From assembly GCA_002395965.1 (NCBI GenBank), contig DGVT01000117.1:14230-35681 (forward strand): a stretch of DNA of 21,452 bases. Reading direction: 5' to 3'. Position numbers and translations under genes: made by a program. The stretch comes from Porphyromonadaceae bacterium UBA4277 (GTDB lineage: Bacteria; Bacteroidota; Bacteroidia; Bacteroidales; Muribaculaceae). The notes beneath the pieces are model-generated. The model was not told the DNA's origin, did not search any database, and saw nothing but the letters and a program-made list of their open reading frames with translations. This document shows positions 13,293 to 21,418 of this stretch, one piece after another (the stretch's first letter is position 1; each line of letters opens with the position of its first letter).

Positions 13293-14834
13293 ATGAACAT
13301 TATAATCAATCTGGTAGTTGCAGTGGTTGCCCTCGTAGCAGGTGCAGCGATTGCCAACTACATGGCGCGTAAGAGCGCAAAGTCTCAAGCTAACGAAATT
13401 CTTGAGAAAGCAAAGCTTGAGGCCGAAGTGCTCAAAAACAACGAAGTGATTAAGGGTAAGGAACAAGGAATGGCAATCAAGAGCGAGGCCGAAAAGCAGG
13501 CAAACCAGCGGCTGCAGAAGGTGCAGTCGAGCGAGGCCAAGGCCAAGCAGCGCGAAATACAGCTCAACCAGCAGCAGGGCGAGCTTCAGCGTCGTCGCAA
13601 CGAGCTGGACACCCTCAAGCAGAAAATCGACAGCCAGACCAACGAGCTGGAATACCGCACAAAAGAAGTTGACAAGCTCGAGAAGAGCGTGCGCGACACC
13701 CTTGAGCATGTGAGCGGCCTCTCGGCCGACGAGGCAAAGGAGAAGCTCATCGACAGCCTTAAAGACGAAGCCAAGACAGCTGCCGCCAGCTATATCAACG
13801 ATATTATGGACGATGCCAAGCTCACGGCCAACAAAGAGGCCAAGCGCATCATCGTGGAAACCATCCAGCGTGTTGCCACCGAGACGGCCGTAGAGAATGC
13901 CGTGACAGTGTTTCACATCGACAACGACGAGATTAAAGGTCGCATCATCGGCCGTGAGGGCCGCAACATCCGTGCGCTGGAAGCCGCTACCGGCATCGAG
14001 ATCATCGTTGACGACACGCCCGAGGCTATCGTGCTGTCGGGCTTCGACCCCGTGCGCCGCGAGATAGCGCGCCTGGCCCTGCACCAGCTGGTGGCCGACG
14101 GCCGCATCCATCCGGCTCGCATCGAGGAAGTGGTGGCTAAGGTGCGCAAGCAAGTAGAGGAGGAAGTGATTGAGACCGGCAAGCGCACTGCCATCGACCT
14201 GGGTATTCATGGCTTGCACCCCGAGCTCATACGCCTCATCGGCAAGATGAAATATCGCTCCAGCTACGGCCAGAACCTGCTGCAGCACAGCCGCGAGACG
14301 GCCAACTTGTGCGCAATCATGGCAAGCGAGCTGGGCCTGAACCCGAAGAAGGCGCGCCGTGCCGGACTGCTGCATGACATAGGCAAGGTGCCCGACGATG
14401 AGCCCGAACTGCCACATGCCGAGCTTGGCATGAAGTTGGCCGAGAAATATAAGGAGAAAGCCGACATCTGCAACGCCATCGGTGCCCACCACGATGAGGT
14501 GGAAGCCACGAGCATCTATGCCCCCATCGTGCAAGTGTGCGATGCCATCTCGGGAGCCCGTCCCGGTGCACGCCGTGAGGTGGTGGAAGCCTATATCAAG
14601 CGCCTTAACGACCTGGAGCACCTTGCAGCCAGCTATCCTGGCGTGGTGAAGACCTATGCCATTCAGGCCGGCCGCGAATTGCGCGTGATAGTGGGTGCCG
14701 ACAAGATTACCGATGCCGAGACCGAGCGTCTGAGCACCGAAATCGCACAGAAGATACAAGATGAGCTCACCTATCCCGGACAGGTGCGCATCACCGTCAT
14801 ACGTGAAACTCGTGCCGTGAGTTATGCAAAATGA
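13293..14834 (+). CDS. rny: Ribonuclease Y
   Basis: RNase Y is a membrane-anchored endoribonuclease that initiates mRNA decay. The 513-residue protein has one N-terminal transmembrane helix (about 3-23), a long charged coiled coil (about 25-180) and a KH domain (about 200-265, loop GREGRN at 220-225). The HD domain has HSRE (332-335) and the catalytic HD pair H361-D362 in LLHDIGKV. The C-terminus ELTYPGQVRITVIRE is typical. Length and all hallmark residues are normal. Its stop codon overlaps the start of the PSP1 gene as ATGA, indicating coupled translation. No clear promoter lies directly upstream; transcription may come from the zapA region. Confidence 0.97.
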   Translation: MNIIINLVVAVVALVAGAAIANYMARKSAKSQANEILEKAKLEAEVLKNNEVIKGKEQGMAIKSEAEKQANQRLQKVQSSEAKAKQREIQLNQQQGELQRRRNELDTLKQKIDSQTNELEYRTKEVDKLEKSVRDTLEHVSGLSADEAKEKLIDSLKDEAKTAAASYINDIMDDAKLTANKEAKRIIVETIQRVATETAVENAVTVFHIDNDEIKGRIIGREGRNIRALEAATGIEIIVDDTPEAIVLSGFDPVRREIARLALHQLVADGRIHPARIEEVVAKVRKQVEEEVIETGKRTAIDLGIHGLHPELIRLIGKMKYRSSYGQNLLQHSRETANLCAIMASELGLNPKKARRAGLLHDIGKVPDDEPELPHAELGMKLAEKYKEKADICNAIGAHHDEVEATSIYAPIVQVCDAISGARPGARREVVEAYIKRLNDLEHLAASYPGVVKTYAIQAGRELRVIVGADKITDAETERLSTEIAQKIQDELTYPGQVRITVIRETRAVSYAK

Positions 14835-16258
14835 TGAGCATGAGCGAGAAATATAAGACCGATATGCCCGACAAGCCTGCATGCTCGGCTGCCGAGTGCG
14901 CCAACTGCCACAGTGGTTGCACCGGGTCGTGCGCAATGCGCGTGAGTGCCGGCGGCTGTAACGGCCGCTGCAACCTGCGTGCTACCAACTGGCTCGAGGA
15001 CATACCCGGCGAAATGAACGACTTTGACATCGTCGAGGTGCACTTCAAGAACACCCGGCGCGGTTTCTACCGCAACTCGGCCGGTCTTGACCTGCACATT
15101 GGCGACATGGTGGCCGTGGAGGCAAATCCCGGTCACGATATCGGCGAGGTGGCCATGGTGGGCAAGCTGGTGAAATTGCAGATGAAGCGGGCCAACCTCA
15201 AGCCCGATGCCGAGATCCTGCGGGTGTTCCGCAAGGCCAAGCCTGCCGACCTCGAGCGATTTGAAGAGGCCAAGGCCCGGGAGGTGGACACCATGATACG
15301 TTCGCGCAAGATTGCCGTGGACTTAGGCTTGAAGATGAAGATCGGCGATGTGGAGTATCAAGGCGATGGCAACAAGGCCATATTCTACTATATAGCCGAT
15401 GAGCGCGTCGATTTCCGCCAGCTCATCAAGGTGCTTGCCGATGTGTTCAAGATACGCGTTGAGATGAAGCAGATCGGCGCCCGTCAGGAGGCCGGCCGCA
15501 TAGGCGGCATCGGGCCGTGCGGACGCCCGCTGTGCTGCGCCTCGTGGATGACGAGCTTTGTGAGCGTGGCAACCAATGCAGCCCGCTTCCAGGACATATC
15601 GCTCAACCCCCAGAAGCTGGCCGGGCAGTGTGCAAAACTCAAGTGCTGCATCAACTTTGAGGTTGACACCTATATGGAAGCCGGGCGCGAGATACCCTCG
15701 CATGAGGTGGTGCTTGAAACGAAAGACAAGGAGTACTACCACTTCAAGACCGACGTGCTGAAGCGCGAAATGTCTTACAGCACCAAGAAAGGCGTGCCCG
15801 AGAACCTGGTCACGTTGCCTGTTGAGCGTGTGTATGAGGTAATCTCACTCAACGAGAATGGTGTGAAGCCCGATAAGCTGGCCCTTGACGATGCCGAACG
15901 TGAGTTTGAGAAGAATGCGTTTGGCGACATCTTGGGTCAGGATGCCATCAATCGCTTCGACAAGAAGAAAAAGAAGAAGTCGAAGAAAAATCGTGACGCT
16001 CGTGCCGATAATGGCCAGAAGGCCGCGGCAGCCGATGGTGGTAACCGCAATCGCGACAACCGCGCGCGTCGGCAGCATCATCCCGAAGGCGACAAGCCCG
16101 CGCGCCCCAGTGGCGAGCCTCGCGACAGCCGCCAGATGCGGCCTCGTGACGATGCACGACGTGTGCAGGCGCAGCGCAAGGGTGAACGCCGCACTTTCAG
16201 ACCACGTGACAATGCAGTGCGCTTGCGCGACAATGCTTCGCATGACAAGAAAGAATGA
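14831..16258 (+). CDS. ricT: PSP1-domain protein, RicT/YaaT homologue with Cys-rich N-terminus
   Basis: The 475-residue protein from ATG 14831 overlaps the rny stop; ATGs at 14834 and 14840 are alternatives. The N-terminus has seven cysteines within 30 residues (18, 23, 26, 30, 34, 43, 47), a likely metal or Fe-S site. The PSP1 domain (about 60-275) holds the characteristic cysteines GPCGRPLCC (230, 235, 236) and CAKLKCC (267, 272, 273). The tail (about 378-475) is a basic, disordered Lys/Arg/Asp/Asn-rich region. In Bacillus subtilis, RicT (YaaT) with RicA and RicF forms an Fe-S complex that directs RNase Y. Direct coupling to rny here suggests the same partnership. No RicA or RicF gene is in the window. 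It overlaps the gldH start. Confidence 0.85.
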   Translation: MMSMSEKYKTDMPDKPACSAAECANCHSGCTGSCAMRVSAGGCNGRCNLRATNWLEDIPGEMNDFDIVEVHFKNTRRGFYRNSAGLDLHIGDMVAVEANPGHDIGEVAMVGKLVKLQMKRANLKPDAEILRVFRKAKPADLERFEEAKAREVDTMIRSRKIAVDLGLKMKIGDVEYQGDGNKAIFYYIADERVDFRQLIKVLADVFKIRVEMKQIGARQEAGRIGGIGPCGRPLCCASWMTSFVSVATNAARFQDISLNPQKLAGQCAKLKCCINFEVDTYMEAGREIPSHEVVLETKDKEYYHFKTDVLKREMSYSTKKGVPENLVTLPVERVYEVISLNENGVKPDKLALDDAEREFEKNAFGDILGQDAINRFDKKKKKKSKKNRDARADNGQKAAAADGGNRNRDNRARRQHHPEGDKPARPSGEPRDSRQMRPRDDARRVQAQRKGERRTFRPRDNAVRLRDNASHDKKE

Positions 16259-16769
16259 CGGCATATCGCTACACTCGCTGCTGCTTGCGCTCTTGTGTGT
16301 AGCCATGCTGAGTGGCGCTGCGTCCTGCTCACCGCCCGAGCGGCATTCGCTGGGAGGCTTTGTGGCAGTGGATGCAGCCGAAGGCTGGTACCGGTCGATG
16401 CCGCTGGAGTTTGTGCCGCAGTATAGCGATAGTTCAGCGGTATATGACGTGGAAGTGGCCGTGCGCCACACTAATGCCTTTGCCTACTCAACGCTGCCTC
16501 TGGCCGTTGACCTGCTGGGCGACAGCACCGGCCGCTACAGGCGTTACAGTGTGGTGCTCGAGCTGGCCGATGACTACGGCAGCTGGCGAGGAACGGGTTT
16601 CGGCACTCTCTACCAGTGTCACACCGTGGTGGCACGTGGCGTGAGCCCGGAACAGGCCCGCAAGGTGGTGGTGTGGCACACACTTGCCGACAGTGCCGTG
16701 GTGCATAACATTACCGATGTGGGTATAATGATAAAGAAAAGCATTGAATCTGAAACATACCATCAATAG
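16242..16769 (+). CDS. gldH: Gliding-motility-type lipoprotein GldH
   Basis: The 175-residue protein from ATG 16242 (ATG 16233 is also possible) has a lipoprotein signal with lipobox GAASC (C29) and then a small beta-rich domain (YDVEVAVRHTNAFAYSTLPL, DDYGSWRGTGFGTLYQ). This pattern fits GldH, a lipoprotein first described in gliding Flavobacteria but widely present in non-gliding Bacteroidales, where its role is unknown. It starts inside the 3' end of the PSP1 gene in another frame, so translation is probably coupled. A much longer frame extending back to 15885 is only the overlap with the PSP1 gene. Confidence 0.8.
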   Translation: MTRKNDGISLHSLLLALLCVAMLSGAASCSPPERHSLGGFVAVDAAEGWYRSMPLEFVPQYSDSSAVYDVEVAVRHTNAFAYSTLPLAVDLLGDSTGRYRRYSVVLELADDYGSWRGTGFGTLYQCHTVVARGVSPEQARKVVVWHTLADSAVVHNITDVGIMIKKSIESETYHQ

Positions 16770-16779
16770 TGACCTTGAT

Positions 16780-17268
16780 ATGAAAATTGATAAAGCTGAA
16801 TTAAGGCGAACAGGCATACAACTGCTCAAGTATGGAGCCATAGGCGTGATGAACACCGTCATCACGCTGGTGTCGTTCTACCTGCTCAACACCTGGGCCG
16901 GGGTGCCTTATGGCATCTCGAACATCGTGGGCTATGTGCTGGGAGTGGTGAACAGCTTCTTGTGGAACCGTAACTGGGTGTTCAAGACAAGTAACAACTT
17001 CGGCCGCGAGGCACTGCTATTTGCCTGCGGCTTCATGGCCTGCTGGATTTTGCAAGGTATAGTGAGCCTTGTGCTGCTTGAAGGCCTGGGATGGAAACAC
17101 CTGCCCACCGATGTCATTCCGTTCCTGCCCATGGAGAATGCGGGTCAGAACATTGTCATGGTAGTGTCGATGGTTGCCTACACAATAGCCAACTATGCCT
17201 ACAACCGCATGATAACGTTCCGCGAAAAGGTTGAAAAACCTGAGCCCGGCGCCGATGCTAATGCTTGA
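16780..17268 (+). CDS. GtrA-family membrane protein
   Basis: The 162-residue protein from ATG 16780 (rather than TTG 16744, which lies inside gldH) has four hydrophobic segments. They begin at LLKYGAIGVMNTVITLVSFY, GISNIVGYVLGVVNSF, LLFACGFMACWILQGIVSLV and IVMVVSMVAYTIANYAYNRM. FLWNRNWVFK and the closing YNRMITF are the usual GtrA signatures. GtrA-like proteins are thought to move or help flip polyprenyl-linked sugars in surface polysaccharide synthesis. It starts 10 bases after gldH and ends 11 bases inside the convergent cca gene. Confidence 0.87.
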   Translation: MKIDKAELRRTGIQLLKYGAIGVMNTVITLVSFYLLNTWAGVPYGISNIVGYVLGVVNSFLWNRNWVFKTSNNFGREALLFACGFMACWILQGIVSLVLLEGLGWKHLPTDVIPFLPMENAGQNIVMVVSMVAYTIANYAYNRMITFREKVEKPEPGADANA

Positions 17269-18691
17269 CGGGCTTCAGCCCCAGTGCGGCAGCCGTGCTT
17301 AGCATCAGTGCGTGGGCCTGGTCATAATCGTTTTGAATAGTACCATCGAGGATTGCATCCTTGATGGTATCTTTTATTATTCCCACCTCGCGCGAGGGTG
17401 CCAGTCCAAAGGTGTCCATGATTTCCTGGCCGTCGATGGGCGGCTGGAAGTTGCGCACCCGGTCTTTCTCCTCGATGTCGATGAGTTTCTGCTTCACCAG
17501 GTCGAAGTTATCGCGGTAGCGCTGCACTTTCTCTTGGTTCTTGCTGGTGATGTCGGCCTTGCACAGCGTCATCAAGTCGTCAATGTCGTTGCCGGCATCG
17601 AACAGCAGTCGGCGCACGGCCGAGTCGGTGACTCCGTCTTCGACCAGTGCTATGGGGCGCATGTGCAGTCCCACGAGCTTTTTCACATATTTCATGTGCT
17701 CGTTGAGCGGCAGTCGCATGCGTGAGAAAATCTTAGGCACCATTTTTTCGCCTATGAAGTTGTGGTTGTGGAACGTCCAGCCCAGGGCGTCGTCCCAGCG
17801 CTTTGTTGCCGGCTTGCCGATGTCGTGCATCAGTGCCGCCCAGCGCAGCCACTCGTCGGTGCTGGCCTGTGCCACATTGTCGAGCACTTGCATGGTGTGC
17901 CTGAAGTTGTCTTTATGGCCGCGGCCGTGGCTGGTATCTACCCCTCGCAGTGCCGCCAGCTCGGGGAAGATGATGTCGAGCAGCGCGCACTCGTTGAGCA
18001 GGTCGAAGCCCCGCGACGGCTTGTCGGCACGCATGATTTTCATCAGCTCCTCGGCAATGCGCTCGCGCGTGATGATCTGTATGCGGTGGGCGTTAGCCTT
18101 AATGGCCTGCATGGTGTCGGGGTGAATGTCGAAGTTGAGCTGTGTGGCAAATCTCACGGCCCGCATCATGCGCAACGGGTCGTCGCTGAAGGTGATGTCG
18201 GGGTCGAGAGGTGTGCGAATGATGCGTCGCTCCAGGTCGCCGATGCCGTCGAACGGGTCGAGCAACTGCCCGAATGTGGCAGCGTTGAGCGATATTGCCA
18301 TGGCATTGATGGTGAAGTCGCGGCGGCGCTGGTCGTCGTCGAGTGTGCCGTCTTCGACAATGGGGTTACGGCTCTCGCGGCGGTAGCTCTCGCGGCGAGC
18401 TCCCACAAACTCCAGCTCCAGGTCGCGTGTGCGCACCTGCGCCGTGCCATAGGTCTTGAACACCGACAGGTGTGAATGCCTGATGCGGTGAGCCACGGCT
18501 TGTGCCACCTCGATGCCGCTGCCCACTGTCACAAAGTCAATGTCATTGCTCGTGCGGTCGAGGAAGATGTCTCTCACATAGCCTCCCACCACATAGCACT
18601 CGCGTCTCAACTCATCGGCCACTTCACCCACCAGCCCGAACACCGGATGAGCCAGTGCTTGCTCTATTTTATGCTTATCGATACAAATCAT
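17258..18691 (-). CDS. cca: CCA tRNA nucleotidyltransferase with HD domain
   Basis: The 477-residue enzyme adds or repairs the 3' CCA end of tRNAs. The class II nucleotidyltransferase head has GGYVRD (36-41), the metal-binding D50-x-D52 (NDIDFV), RRDF (123-126) and the nucleotide-selecting region DDPLRMMRAVRFA (about 171-183). A C-terminal HD domain has H289-D290 (ALMHDIGKP), which in related enzymes gives phosphohydrolase activity. A poly(A) polymerase cannot be excluded by motif, but a single-copy gene of this size in Bacteroidales is normally the CCA enzyme. The predicted -7 region TAATTTCG (18703-18696 on the minus strand) is one base off consensus. It diverges from rho. Confidence 0.92.
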   Translation of the reverse strand: MICIDKHKIEQALAHPVFGLVGEVADELRRECYVVGGYVRDIFLDRTSNDIDFVTVGSGIEVAQAVAHRIRHSHLSVFKTYGTAQVRTRDLELEFVGARRESYRRESRNPIVEDGTLDDDQRRRDFTINAMAISLNAATFGQLLDPFDGIGDLERRIIRTPLDPDITFSDDPLRMMRAVRFATQLNFDIHPDTMQAIKANAHRIQIITRERIAEELMKIMRADKPSRGFDLLNECALLDIIFPELAALRGVDTSHGRGHKDNFRHTMQVLDNVAQASTDEWLRWAALMHDIGKPATKRWDDALGWTFHNHNFIGEKMVPKIFSRMRLPLNEHMKYVKKLVGLHMRPIALVEDGVTDSAVRRLLFDAGNDIDDLMTLCKADITSKNQEKVQRYRDNFDLVKQKLIDIEEKDRVRNFQPPIDGQEIMDTFGLAPSREVGIIKDTIKDAILDGTIQNDYDQAHALMLSTAAALGLKPVKH

Positions 18692-18743
18692 CGCGCGAAA
18701 TTAGCCATTTTTCTTGATAAGTGGAAAATTTACCTCTCAAATA

Positions 18744-18773
18744 TTGCCAATTAAAAAAAACTTTGTAATTTTG
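18744..18773 (+). promoter_or_regulatory. Promoter of rho
   Basis: TTG at 18744-18746, a 19-base spacer and TAATTTTG at 18766-18773 match the consensus. The transcript would begin near 18780. Confidence 0.55.
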
Positions 18774-18926
18774 CAACGCTTTCAAAATGCAACTCGAAAT
18801 TATATTTTCTATCGGGTAATTGCTCTCAATTTCATCAACATTATTGGTAATTATTTATTCACAGATGACGCAAAAGAGACTCAGTGCTCGGCGTTGGGCA
18901 ATTATGTCGATACACATTATTAATAT
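18774..18926 (+). other. rho leader region with a possible 10-residue leader ORF
   Basis: From the predicted promoter, rho has an untranslated leader of about 147 bases, the longest in the window. It contains a short frame, ATG 18787 to TAA 18819, encoding MQLEIIFSIG. No strong hairpin or T run is obvious. Rho genes are autoregulated in other bacteria, so the leader may be regulatory, but nothing here proves it. Confidence 0.3.
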
Positions 18927-20978
18927 ATGTATAACATTACCGAACTAAACTCAATGAGTGAGGAACGCTTGCGCGACCTCGCAAAGTCTATGGGCATTAA
19001 GAAGGCCGACTCGGTCGATAAAGAGGACCTCGTCTTTCAAGTACTTGACCAGCAGGCTATAGAAGAAAGTAAAACAGTAACAGCCGAGCCCAAGCGCAAG
19101 GCTGGCCGTAAGGCTAATCGAAAAAATAATGCTGCAGCGCAGGCTTCTGATGCTACACCTGCCGCCAATGCCGATGACAACACTGCTGCCGAAATGGTTG
19201 TCGCTGAGGAAGCCCCGAAGAAAAAACGCGGCCGCAAACCTAAGGCTCAGCAAGCAGCCGATGCCCCTGCCGTGCAAGAAGTGCCGGCCGTGGCACCACA
19301 AGAGGAGAAACCTGTGGAGCCTGTTGCCGAGCAGCCTGCTCAGCAAGAAGCACAGGCCGCCGCGTCGGCACCGGTTGCCGAGCGTCCCAAGAAGCGCGGT
19401 CGTCCCAAGAAAAAAGTAGAGGAGCCGGTCGATGCCACAGCACCAGCACAACCCCAGGAGCAGCCAGTGCCCGAGCAGGCGGCAGCCGCCCAAAACGCTC
19501 AGCCCGAGCCGGAGGCCGCTCAGCAGGCCGTGCAACAGACAGCACAAAGCGCTGAGCCCCCTGCCGATAGTCATGCTAAGCGTGAAGTGTCGTTAGGGTC
19601 GTTCTTCAAGTCGGGTGGGGTGCAGACGTTCAAGCCACGCACTCAGGAAGAGCGTGAAGAAGCAGCCCGCCGTGCCGAGGAAGAGCGCCGTCGCCGTGCC
19701 GAAGAAGCGGCAAAGGCTCCCATCCTTCTTCAAGAACCGCAGGCCGTGAAGCCGCAGCAAAATGGCGGAAAGAAGAACAAAAAGAACAAGAAGAACCAGC
19801 AGGCACAACAGCAGGTACAGCAGCAAGAGGCCGCATTTGTGGGTACGCCCTACAACTTTGAGGGAATACTGGATGGTACCGGCGTGCTCGAAATCATGCC
19901 CGACGGTTATGGCTTCTTGCGCTCGAGCGATTATAATTACCTCAACTCGCCCGATGACATCTATGTCTCGCAACAGCAAATCAAGAACTATGGCCTCAAG
20001 ACTGGCGATGTGATAGAGGGCAACATACGCCCCCCGCGTGAGGGCGAGAAATACTTCCCGCTGTGCGACGTGCGCCTGATTAACGGCCGCACGCCCGAGT
20101 ATGTGCGCGACCGTGTGCCGTTTGAGCACTTGGTGCCACTGTTCCCCAATGAGAAATTCGACCTTGTGAGCAAGAATAACCCCACGATTTCGCAGCGTGT
20201 GGTAGATATGTTTGCTCCCATAGGCAAGGGACAGCGCGGACTCATCGTGGCACAGCCCAAGACCGGTAAGACCATTCTGCTCAAGGACATAGCTAATGCC
20301 ATCAGCGAAAATCATCCCGAGACCTACATGATTATCCTGCTCATCGACGAGCGCCCCGAGGAGGTGACCGACATGGCTCGCAGCGTGAAGGCCGAAGTGA
20401 TAGCATCGACATTCGATGAGCCTGCCGACCGCCATGTGAAAATCGCCGACCTGGTGATCTCCAAGGCCAAGCGCATGGTAGAGTGCGGGCACGACGTGGT
20501 GATACTGCTCGACAGCATCACGCGCCTGGCTCGTGCCTACAATACCATAGCGCCGGCATCGGGCAAGATCCTCACCGGTGGCGTGGATGCCAACGCCTTG
20601 CAGCGGCCCAAGCGCTTCTTCGGTGCAGCGCGCAACATCGAGAATGGCGGCAGTCTCACCATCATCGCCACCGCGCTCACCGAGACCGGCTCGAAGATGG
20701 ACGAAGTAATCTTTGAGGAATTTAAGGGTACGGGTAACATGGAGTTGCAGCTCGACCGCAAGCTGAGCAACAAACGCATTTTCCCGGCTGTTGACGTGAT
20801 GGCATCGAGCACACGCCGCGACGACTTGCTCCTGCCCAAGGACACACTGAACAAGATGTGGATCATACGCCGCTTCTTGAGCGACCGCACTTCGGTCGAG
20901 GCCATGGAGTTTATCAAGGAACGCATGGAGCGCTCGCGCAATAACGAGGAGTTTCTGCTCGACATGCAGAATGCTTGA
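18927..20978 (+). CDS. rho: Transcription termination factor Rho with long disordered insertion
   Basis: Rho is a hexameric RNA helicase that ends transcription. The 683-residue protein has an N-terminal helical domain (about 1-44) and a very long low-complexity insertion (about 45-305) rich in Ala, Gln, Pro, Glu and Lys. The RNA-binding cold-shock domain follows (about 306-395, GVLEIMPDGYGFLR), then the ATPase core with P-loop QPKTGKT (443-449), Walker B DVVILLDS (523-530), Q-loop LTGGVDANAL and R-loop GSKMDEVIFEEFKGTGN. The insertion has three AT-hook-like basic motifs (KRKAGRKANRK at 56, KKKRGRKPK at 98, KKRGRPKKK at 155) and a charged helix of Glu/Arg (about 239-263). Rho of Bacteroides is known to carry a disordered insert of this kind. 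ruvX follows 14 bases later. Confidence 0.97.
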   Translation: MYNITELNSMSEERLRDLAKSMGIKKADSVDKEDLVFQVLDQQAIEESKTVTAEPKRKAGRKANRKNNAAAQASDATPAANADDNTAAEMVVAEEAPKKKRGRKPKAQQAADAPAVQEVPAVAPQEEKPVEPVAEQPAQQEAQAAASAPVAERPKKRGRPKKKVEEPVDATAPAQPQEQPVPEQAAAAQNAQPEPEAAQQAVQQTAQSAEPPADSHAKREVSLGSFFKSGGVQTFKPRTQEEREEAARRAEEERRRRAEEAAKAPILLQEPQAVKPQQNGGKKNKKNKKNQQAQQQVQQQEAAFVGTPYNFEGILDGTGVLEIMPDGYGFLRSSDYNYLNSPDDIYVSQQQIKNYGLKTGDVIEGNIRPPREGEKYFPLCDVRLINGRTPEYVRDRVPFEHLVPLFPNEKFDLVSKNNPTISQRVVDMFAPIGKGQRGLIVAQPKTGKTILLKDIANAISENHPETYMIILLIDERPEEVTDMARSVKAEVIASTFDEPADRHVKIADLVISKAKRMVECGHDVVILLDSITRLARAYNTIAPASGKILTGGVDANALQRPKRFFGAARNIENGGSLTIIATALTETGSKMDEVIFEEFKGTGNMELQLDRKLSNKRIFPAVDVMASSTRRDDLLLPKDTLNKMWIIRRFLSDRTSVEAMEFIKERMERSRNNEEFLLDMQNA

Positions 20979-20992
20979 TTTCACGCTGAGCT

Positions 20993-21406
20993 ATGGGGCG
21001 AATTTTAGGCATTGACTATGGGCGAAAGCGCACCGGTGTTGCTGTTACCGACCCGCTGCAGATAGTGGCGTCGGCAATAGGCACCATGCCCACTCACACG
21101 CTCATCGACTTCATCGTGGCCTATGTGGCGCGCGAACAGGTGGATGCGATAGTCGTGGGGCAGCCCACTCAGCTCAACGGGCAGCCCAGCGAGAGCATGC
21201 GTTACATCGAGCCGTTTCTGAACCGGTTGCGCAAGGTGTTGCCCGATGTGCCGGTGGTGATGTATGACGAGCGTTTTACATCGACAATAGCTCACCGGGC
21301 AATGATTGACGGCGGCATGAAACGCTCTGACCGTCGCGACAAGGCACGAGTAGATAGCATAGCCGCAACCATTATTCTCAATGACTACCTCAATAGCCGA
21401 AAGTGA
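20993..21406 (+). CDS. ruvX: Putative Holliday junction resolvase/pre-16S rRNA nuclease YqgF (RuvX)
   Basis: The 137-residue RNase H-fold nuclease has D8 in GIDYGRKRTGVAVTD, E93 in YDERFTS and D121 in ARVDSIAATIIL, the three acidic positions of the active site. VVGQP (54-58) and the length are normal. In Escherichia coli the homologue trims the 5' end of 16S rRNA; a role in recombination was the original proposal. It begins 14 bases after the rho stop, so it is probably in the rho transcript. The next gene lies beyond the window. Confidence 0.92.
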   Translation: MGRILGIDYGRKRTGVAVTDPLQIVASAIGTMPTHTLIDFIVAYVAREQVDAIVVGQPTQLNGQPSESMRYIEPFLNRLRKVLPDVPVVMYDERFTSTIAHRAMIDGGMKRSDRRDKARVDSIAATIILNDYLNSRK

Positions 21407-21418
21407 TGTCTTCGAACT

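Noticed and set aside
13185..14936. 583-residue minus-strand frame
   Set aside because: It is antisense to rny, whose identity is certain; the length reflects GC-biased codon use on the opposite strand. No recognisable domain.
15885..16241. 119-codon upstream extension of gldH
   Set aside because: This stretch is the PSP1 coding region in another frame; the lipoprotein signal begins only at 16233 or 16242.
18714..18923. 69-residue frame upstream of rho
   Set aside because: It begins before the predicted rho promoter and has no family features, so it is unlikely to be translated from the rho transcript.
19037..20983. Frameshift or misassembly in rho because of its unusual length
   Set aside because: The frame is continuous, the low-complexity insert is typical for Bacteroidota Rho, and all ATPase motifs are in order.
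19593..20984. 463-residue minus-strand frame
   Set aside because: It lies antisense to the conserved ATPase core of rho and shows no family features.
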